Shown piece after piece: positions 16,573-20,479 of a stretch of DNA of 20,479 bases (within the stretch, counting starts at the first letter, position 1; each line of letters starts with the position of its first letter). The stretch is from a virus: positions 1 through 20,479 of the IMG/VR virus record IMGVR_UViG_3300005581_000175; one strand, 5' to 3'. Both the position numbers and the translations under genes were made by a program. The notes beneath the pieces are model-generated. The model was not told the origin of the DNA. It searched no databases and worked only from the letters and a program-made list of their open reading frames with translations.

Positions 16573-16816
16573 TTTTATTTAGGTGTTTGTTTTCTTCTTG
16601 TGCTAAATCTATTTTAAATTCTAAAAACGTTAAGAAAGTATGTATGTCGAGGTTCGTAGTTTCTCCAAACTTAAAGATGCTGCTTCCAGCAACTGTATAA
16701 ATTGATTGATACCAACCCCATTTTTCGCTAAAACCTCCTCCAAAAGTTGATTCTCCGCTGTTTGTGCTTGGAAATAATGTTTCGTAGATTTCAATAATTC
16801 GTTGCTTAAATTGTAA
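16565..16816 (-). CDS. Minus-one frame extension of the tail chaperone gene (recoded product)
   Basis: An 83-codon open frame in -1 relative to the 222-residue gene, from just after the T9 run to TAG at 16567-16565. It has no ATG, GTG or TTG start of its own; the nearest upstream in-frame stop (TGA) lies before the T9 run. The product includes EKWGWYQSIYTVAGSSIFKF and then GETTNLDIHTFLTFLEF, a pattern I recall from tail chaperone-linked proteins of Bacteroidetes phages. The fusion would be 161 + 83 = 244 residues. It ends overlapping the start of the next gene, whereas the zero-frame stop leaves a 57-base gap. Confidence 0.75.
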   Translation of the reverse strand, partial: LQFKQRIIEIYETLFPSTNSGESTFGGGFSEKWGWYQSIYTVAGSSIFKFGETTNLDIHTFLTFLEFKIDLAQEENKHLNKNE

Positions 16817-17298
16817 AAAAAAACAATCGAACCTAATGCAACATCGAGTGGCATATCTAACAGTTCCTTTCCGTATGTTTCAGAACTTGTATAAGGCTCG
16901 ATGTTGTATAGGTCTTTAAAATTGTTGGCTATTGGTCTGAATAAAACTGCCATTGCTAAATGGTAATCTTCTTCTTCACGTAAATACTTGTCTAAGTCGA
17001 TATATTCCCCTGCTGTCATTTTATCTAAGTTCGGAATAAAACCAAACTCTTTGCCGTTGAGTTTAAAGCGTTGGATAAATTGTGGCTCTTGCTGTAGTGT
17101 TTGAGAAATTTGTAAAGCAATACTATTCAAGTCTTTAATCCTGATTTTAATTACATCTTCTAATGATAGTTTACAAAAGATAGTAACTAAAGCAAGTTTA
17201 ACAAACTCCTCGTCTTTGTTTTTTGCTACTGCTGCCCTAAATGTTTGATACTGTTTTAGGGTAATTTCGTTTAGTGTAGTTGGTATGGTTATCTTCAT
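16630..17298 (-). CDS. Tail assembly chaperone-like protein (zero-frame product)
   Basis: A 222-residue helical protein that begins MKITIPTTLNEITLKQYQTF. A tail chaperone would bind the tape measure protein and recruit tail tube subunits. Residues 1-161 are shared with the recoded product. V159-F160-F161-Y162 are encoded over a run of nine T residues (16823-16815). The zero-frame tail (residues 162-222) carries LAKNGVGINQFIQLLEAA. The identification rests on the frameshift architecture as in lambda G/GT, the helical character and the position among tail genes. It is first in its unit, behind promoter-like copy A. Distance from the tape measure gene is unusual. Confidence 0.65.
   Translation of the reverse strand: MKITIPTTLNEITLKQYQTFRAAVAKNKDEEFVKLALVTIFCKLSLEDVIKIRIKDLNSIALQISQTLQQEPQFIQRFKLNGKEFGFIPNLDKMTAGEYIDLDKYLREEEDYHLAMAVLFRPIANNFKDLYNIEPYTSSETYGKELLDMPLDVALGSIVFFYNLSNELLKSTKHYFQAQTAENQLLEEVLAKNGVGINQFIQLLEAASLSLEKLRTSTYILS
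16815..16823 (-). other. Slippery T9 run, probable recoding site
   Basis: Nine T residues on the coding strand, read in zero frame as GT-T TTT TTT T-AC. T TTT TTT lets both P-site and A-site tRNAs re-pair after a -1 slip. A run this long can also cause RNA polymerase slippage, where one added U would give the same -1 frame. It is the longest homopolymer I noticed in a coding region here. Confidence 0.75.
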
Positions 17299-17332
17299 AC
17301 CTTAATAATGCAATAAGGTTATTTTGGCTCAA
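17299..17332 (-). promoter_or_regulatory. Bipartite late promoter-like element, copy A (before tail chaperone)
   Basis: Minus strand: TTGAGCCA (17332-17325), 11 variable bases, TTGCATTAT (17313-17305), 6 bases, ATG at 17298. The TGA within the first block is also the stop codon of the large terminase gene. In this copy the six bases before ATG begin with TAA, so the in-frame TTG cannot extend the protein. That shows the block is a nucleic-acid signal rather than coding sequence. Confidence 0.75.
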
Positions 17333-18537
17333 CCGATATTGTATTTTCCTGCGTTGGGTTTAGCAAGTTGAAAGTAAATAGCGTAACGCATTGCATCGAT
17401 AGCGTGATTAAAAGCGTCTATTGCCGTGTTGCTTTTCTTGTCACTCCAAGAGTAGTTGTTTAGTTCTTTGATTATATTAATAGAATCGTTATCGATTATC
17501 AATTCATAATCCTGCATCAAAGCAATTCCTGCGCTTACACTTCCCGGTCCTTTAATCGTTTCTCTTACATTGTTTCCTCTGCTTCGTAGTTCGTGAATCA
17601 ATCGAGGTTCTGCACTATCGGCAACGATTAAACTGTTCGCACAATAACGAGCATTAATAACCGATATTTCTGTAGTGGTCAGTTTGGTTTGATATAATAA
17701 TTCCTTTACGTAAATGCGCTTATTTGGTTTGTCAATCGATGTTTGTACTAATGTAGTTGGATCAACTGAGAATCCGTAATCCTGACCGTAAATAGATTGT
17801 CCTACTTCCTCGAACTTTCCGAGTTTCCAATTCGTAAAGACTGCACCCTCTGACTTATCCAACCAACCTCCAAGTATAACGTGTTTGTATTTTAACGGGT
17901 TTGTTGCTTCGATGTTTAAAACTTCATCGATAAAACTCTGGTCTAAGTTTTGAATATTATCTAAGTAAGTAGTATGAATATAAGTTGTGTTTCCTTTTAT
18001 TCCATTGAATCCTGTTTCCACTCCTGCACTTTCAAAGAAACGTTTGTATATCCAATGTTCTTTTGTTGCAGGATTAAGTATTAAGATTACCCTATTCTGT
18101 ATTCCTTTTTGCCTAATTGATAAATTGATTTTATCGAAAGTCTTTTCGTCTGTGAGTTCTTCCGCTTCATCTAATATCCAAGTGGTAACACCTTGCAAGG
18201 ATTTAAGGTTTGCCGTTTGGTCTCCGCTTGAAGATTTAATACCTCTGAATATTATTTCGCTTTTGGTTTGCTTGTTTACGATTTCGGACTTGTTAATGTC
18301 GAAGTGATGGTTGGCATCCATTAAATCGATTTTCTCTTGAAATTCGGGAATAATCGAAAGGTGCGCACTTGTCATTGTCTGCCGAGTGAATAGAATCTTA
18401 TGCCCTGTTTCAAACGACAAAAGGCTGGCAAATGTGCCAACCCCGAAACTCTTTGAACTTCCACGACCTCCCGTAATTATAAAGAATCGTGTATCGTTTG
18501 CGAATAAAGATTTATATTTAGGATTTAGTGTTATCAA
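17329..18537 (-). CDS. terL: Terminase large subunit
   Basis: A 402-residue ATP-driven DNA packaging motor with nuclease. The ATPase part shows Walker A GGRGSSKS (residues 23-30), FTRQTMTS (50-57) and Walker B WILDEAEE (120-127, D123 E124). The nuclease part shows D253 in GQDYGF, D307 in VADSAE, and D374/D381 in AIDAFNHAIDAMRYA. Length and order match PBSX-type large terminases. The start is a TTG at 18537: an in-frame TAA lies two codons upstream, and the first in-frame ATG would come after Walker A. It overlaps the small subunit gene by 20 bases, so the two are coupled. Confidence 0.95.
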   Translation of the reverse strand: MITLNPKYKSLFANDTRFFIITGGRGSSKSFGVGTFASLLSFETGHKILFTRQTMTSAHLSIIPEFQEKIDLMDANHHFDINKSEIVNKQTKSEIIFRGIKSSSGDQTANLKSLQGVTTWILDEAEELTDEKTFDKINLSIRQKGIQNRVILILNPATKEHWIYKRFFESAGVETGFNGIKGNTTYIHTTYLDNIQNLDQSFIDEVLNIEATNPLKYKHVILGGWLDKSEGAVFTNWKLGKFEEVGQSIYGQDYGFSVDPTTLVQTSIDKPNKRIYVKELLYQTKLTTTEISVINARYCANSLIVADSAEPRLIHELRSRGNNVRETIKGPGSVSAGIALMQDYELIIDNDSINIIKELNNYSWSDKKSNTAIDAFNHAIDAMRYAIYFQLAKPNAGKYNIG

Positions 18538-18811
18538 ATTTAATTACGTCTTTCAACTCAAAACTATTTAGATTAACATTCTGGTCTATTGTTTCTTTTG
18601 GTTTACCGAATATGTGTTCCGCTATAAATAACTGTCCTCTTTGCGATTCTAATAAAACGGATTTAACAAACATAATCTTTGCATCATCGTCAGTTTCTTT
18701 TTTATACAAATCCTTTAAGGCTGACAAAAAGATAGTATTTACTTTCTCCTCGTCAACCTTTGATTTTCTGCCTGCTCCCTCTCTTGCACCTCCATTTGTC
18801 TTTTCTTCCAT
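18518..18811 (-). CDS. terS: Probable terminase small subunit
   Basis: A 97-residue protein that would recognise phage DNA and load the large subunit. It opens with GGAREGAGRKSK, a flexible basic start common to small terminases of this group, followed by helical segments (TIFLSALKDLYKKETDDDAK; MFVKSVLLESQRGQLFIAEH) and the IFGKPKET motif often found at the end of the conserved part. Its position just upstream of terL with a 20-base overlap supports the call. A 14-bp palindrome lies 12 bases before its ATG. Confidence 0.8.
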   Translation of the reverse strand: MEEKTNGGAREGAGRKSKVDEEKVNTIFLSALKDLYKKETDDDAKIMFVKSVLLESQRGQLFIAEHIFGKPKETIDQNVNLNSFELKDVIKFDNTKS

Positions 18812-18836
18812 TCTGAAAAAAGTATTGATTAATCAA

Positions 18837-19058
18837 TTATCTACAACTCCCTTTACTTGGTGCTGTTCCTCTCCAATCGTAACTGTTCTGAACTCCCGTA
18901 CAATCGTTTATGGTTGTATATTTACCAAACACCGAACGGTCTGGAAGCGTAAAAGAAGCCACTTCAACAATTCTATCGCAGCCACAATCTTTAGGTGCTT
19001 CTTCTGGAGAACAACTCAATAAAAATAAACTCGCTAATAATAATACTGACTTTTTCAT
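18837..19058 (-). CDS. Small phage-encoded lipoprotein
   Basis: A 73-residue precursor with signal peptide MKKSVLLLASLFLLSC; LLSC is a lipobox with Cys16 as the lipidated residue. It is followed by SPEE, an acidic stretch that fits the Bacteroidetes lipoprotein export signal for surface exposure. The mature part holds four Cys (CGCD, INDC, SKGSC) and a conserved-looking KYTTINDCTGVQNSYDW core. Small phage lipoproteins often block superinfection by closely related phages, but there is no direct evidence here. It sits between the 102-residue gene and terS. Confidence 0.75.
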   Translation of the reverse strand: MKKSVLLLASLFLLSCSPEEAPKDCGCDRIVEVASFTLPDRSVFGKYTTINDCTGVQNSYDWRGTAPSKGSCR

Positions 19059-19092
19059 AATTTAATATTTAGTTGGTTTTTAAATATAATCT

Positions 19093-19401
19093 TTAATAAG
19101 TACTTAATTTTAACAATGAATTTATAACCGCATCTTTAACTCCTCCGTTGTAATGTTCTAAAATCAAATCAGTATTAAAAGCATCGTTATAAATTGCTAC
19201 TACTTCCTCATCTTCTAAATCTTTTAAAACAGCTACTTTAGCTTTTTGTTCGTCTGTAAGTTCAATTACATTCTTATACGGAAACCAATCATTTAAAAGA
19301 GCCTTTCTGCCGGTACACCCTGCACACGGTTCAATTCCAATTGCTTCTGTAAACTTTGCGATAGTATCTCCAACCCCGTTGGATTTTTTAGACTTTGCCA
19401 T
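19093..19401 (-). CDS. Small GxGDTI / CxxC protein of unknown function
   Basis: A 102-residue protein. The start MAKSKKSNGVGDTIAKFTEA leads into IGIEPCAGCTGRKALLNDWFPY, a short pattern (GxGDTI...CxxC...RKxxLNxxFPY) that I recall from small proteins of Bacteroidetes phages near the terminase genes. C26 and C29 could bind a metal. The rest is acidic and helical (LKDLEDEEVVAIYNDAFNTD). It overlaps the end of the sigma-like gene by 109 bases in another frame. The function is not known. Confidence 0.75.
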   Translation of the reverse strand: MAKSKKSNGVGDTIAKFTEAIGIEPCAGCTGRKALLNDWFPYKNVIELTDEQKAKVAVLKDLEDEEVVAIYNDAFNTDLILEHYNGGVKDAVINSLLKLSTY

Positions 19402-19826
19402 ACTTTATTTTTTAATTTGTTTCTGTAATTTAAAACCGTTCCCCTGCCTATTCCCATTTTACGAGCGCACTCTCTCGATCCATCTTCATAACTATATTTT
19501 ATAATAGTCTTTTCGTGCCATTTAAGAGAATCAAATTCTTTCTTTACTATTTCGTAGTTTATGTTATTCTGGTAATGGTCAGAAGTTTCATCAATGATGT
19601 TTAAGTTTTCAATCTCTACAAATGTTTTGTTTTTGTTTTCTCTCAACTCCATTAAGAAAAGAGTTTTGATAGTTCGATAAACATACCATTCGTTAATCTC
19701 TTTAGTAACTCCGTGCAATTGCAGGTACATATCCTGAGTTAAGTCGTTTGCTTTGTCACGGTTTCCGCAAATAGACTGTGCCATTCGTACCCATTTCTCG
19801 TGATCTAAAGCTAACTTTTCTAACAT
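19293..19826 (-). CDS. Sigma-70-family-like factor
   Basis: A 177-residue protein resembling short sigma factors. Region 2-like sequence lies at about residues 8-60 (MAQSICGNRDKANDLTQDMY, then LQL), with the DLTQDMYLQL core matching the DLxQExxL pattern. A region 4-like helix-turn-helix lies at about 98-140 (WHEKTIIKYSYEDGSREC, then ARKMGIGRGTVLNYRNKL). The last 35 residues lie in the overlap with the next gene and look less conserved. Position just before the packaging and structural genes suggests a late-gene regulator. A DNA-binding protein that only shares the fold cannot be ruled out. Confidence 0.7.
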   Translation of the reverse strand: MLEKLALDHEKWVRMAQSICGNRDKANDLTQDMYLQLHGVTKEINEWYVYRTIKTLFLMELRENKNKTFVEIENLNIIDETSDHYQNNINYEIVKKEFDSLKWHEKTIIKYSYEDGSRECARKMGIGRGTVLNYRNKLKNKVWQSLKNPTGLEILSQSLQKQLELNRVQGVPAERLF

Positions 19827-19843
19827 TGAGAATTAATTTGCTT

Positions 19844-19872
19844 CAAATATAATGAATAAACTAATACAACAA
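19844..19872 (-). promoter_or_regulatory. Bacteroidetes-type promoter before the sigma-like gene
   Basis: On the minus strand TATATTTG (19851-19844) matches the -7 box TANNTTTG exactly. A TTG at 19872-19870 lies 18 bases upstream, where the -33 box is expected. It sits within the 71-base gap before the ATG at 19826, so the host housekeeping sigma factor could drive the sigma-like gene and those behind it. It differs from the repeated element of the later units. Confidence 0.6.
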
Positions 19873-19897
19873 CGTAACTTTAGCAATTATTTTTTAA

Positions 19898-20239
19898 TTA
19901 TTTTTCAAAAGTTTCGTCAAAGTACTCCTCTGCGCTTTTATCCATTCCCATTTCTTCACATAAACGCCCAGAATTGAACGCTTTTATAATTATATCTTTC
20001 TCTACCTCTTTTAAGTCTTTAGCCTTTAAATCTATCTTATTGACTGTTTCTGTATCTACTAACTCATTTGGAAAGAAGTCTAACCAAATCCATTTAATCA
20101 ATTGGTTGATTGCTGTTTTCATTTTGCTGTATTTTTTATCATAGTGAATATCACAAAGCCACGCACCAAATATTTTAACGGTTGCGTTTCTCCTGCAAAG
20201 ATCGCATTTATGTTTGATGGGTTTAGGTTTACGTTTCAT
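19898..20239 (-). CDS. Small protein with a zinc-binding-type motif
   Basis: A 113-residue protein. Its N-terminal part (residues 1-32) has two positive patches (KRKPKPIKHK) and a CxxC...CxxH pattern (CDLC, then 16 residues, CDIH) that could hold one zinc ion. The remainder is helical and acidic (LKAKDLKEVEKDIIIKAFNS; EMGMDKSAEEYFDETF). Zinc-ribbon proteins of this type are common in phage regulatory regions, and the neighbours are a ribbon-helix-helix-like protein and a sigma-like factor. A DNA- or RNA-binding role is reasonable but unproven. Confidence 0.65.
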   Translation of the reverse strand: MKRKPKPIKHKCDLCRRNATVKIFGAWLCDIHYDKKYSKMKTAINQLIKWIWLDFFPNELVDTETVNKIDLKAKDLKEVEKDIIIKAFNSGRLCEEMGMDKSAEEYFDETFEK

Positions 20240-20247
20240 AACTTATT

Positions 20248-20439
20248 TTAAAAAGGGCAATATTCTTTTTTAACTTTCGGTATTAGATCGCTGTGTTCTC
20301 GTTTAATCTTTTCAGAAATAGCATCCCTTATGAATTGAGCTACATTGATTTGATAAGAATCTAATTTTTTCAATGTAGCATCTTGAATAGGTGTAATTTT
20401 AATTACTTTAACTTTACTATATTTTAAAGGTGTTGCCAT
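20248..20439 (-). CDS. Ribbon-helix-helix-like small protein
   Basis: A 63-residue protein with the outline of an Arc/CopG type regulator: a strand at about 8-15 (KVKVIKIT), a helix at about 18-27 (QDATLKKLDS), and a helix at about 32-47 (NVAQFIRDAISEKIKR), where NVAQFIRDAI is the recognisable part. Such proteins bind DNA as dimers through the paired strands. Only 8 bases separate it from the zinc-type gene. The remaining 40 bases to the window edge show no convincing promoter. Confidence 0.65.
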   Translation of the reverse strand: MATPLKYSKVKVIKITPIQDATLKKLDSYQINVAQFIRDAISEKIKREHSDLIPKVKKEYCPF

Positions 20440-20479
20440 AAGAAAGTAATACTTTTATAAGTGTTAGCAAGTAGTTATC

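Noticed and set aside
18824-18837. Perfect 14-bp palindrome ATTGATTAATCAAT before terS as an operator
   Set aside because: In AT-rich DNA of this length one or two such palindromes are expected by chance, and there is no second copy to support it.
18528-19022. Plus-strand ORF of 164 codons across terS and the lipoprotein
   Set aside because: It runs antisense to two supported genes across their intergenic gap and shows no domain pattern.

Overview
This is the late (structural) region of a tailed phage or prophage of a Flavobacteriia-type Bacteroidetes host. The support is the AT-rich sequence, the Bacteroidetes-style protein families (a BACON-type domain, a lipoprotein with an acidic export signal, a TANNTTTG promoter box) and phage proteins typical of Flavobacterium-like hosts. 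Every credible gene is on the minus strand, so transcription runs from high to low coordinates. No integrase, repressor, tRNA or CRISPR array is present, and no stretch over 300 bases lacks a gene.

Layout in transcription order. (1) 20439-17329: a ribbon-helix-helix-like protein, a zinc-knuckle-like protein, a sigma-factor-like protein, a small GxGDTI-type protein, a lipoprotein, and the small and large terminase subunits. (2) 17298-9794: a tail-assembly-chaperone-like gene, a tail terminator-like protein, an HK97-gp10-like protein, two large distal-tail proteins (the second ending in a BACON-like domain), a hidden 47-codon ORF, the tape measure protein and a small acidic protein, then a hairpin terminator. 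(3) 9711-6995: a protease-scaffold fusion, the major capsid protein with a hairpin behind it, and a probable tail tube protein, then a terminator. (4) 6906 to the left edge: a portal with an extra C-terminal domain, a head-tail connector, a possible 34-codon ORF, a tail fibre or spike with a beta-helix region, a lysis group (secreted 82-residue protein, two-TM holin-like protein, XhlA-like protein, GH19 endolysin) and the start of a further gene. The genes are tightly packed, with many ATGA or TAATG junctions.

Two observations stand out. First, units 2, 3 and 4 each begin with the same bipartite element, TGAGCCA-N11-TTGCATTAT-N6-ATG, with identical spacing. Two copies lie directly behind terminators. 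It looks like a dedicated late promoter that would give nearly leaderless mRNAs, and the sigma-like protein encoded just upstream is a candidate to read it. Second, the gene at 17298 has a run of nine T residues followed by an 83-codon open frame in -1 that has no start codon and ends on the start of the next gene. This is the signature of a G/GT-type recoded tail assembly chaperone.
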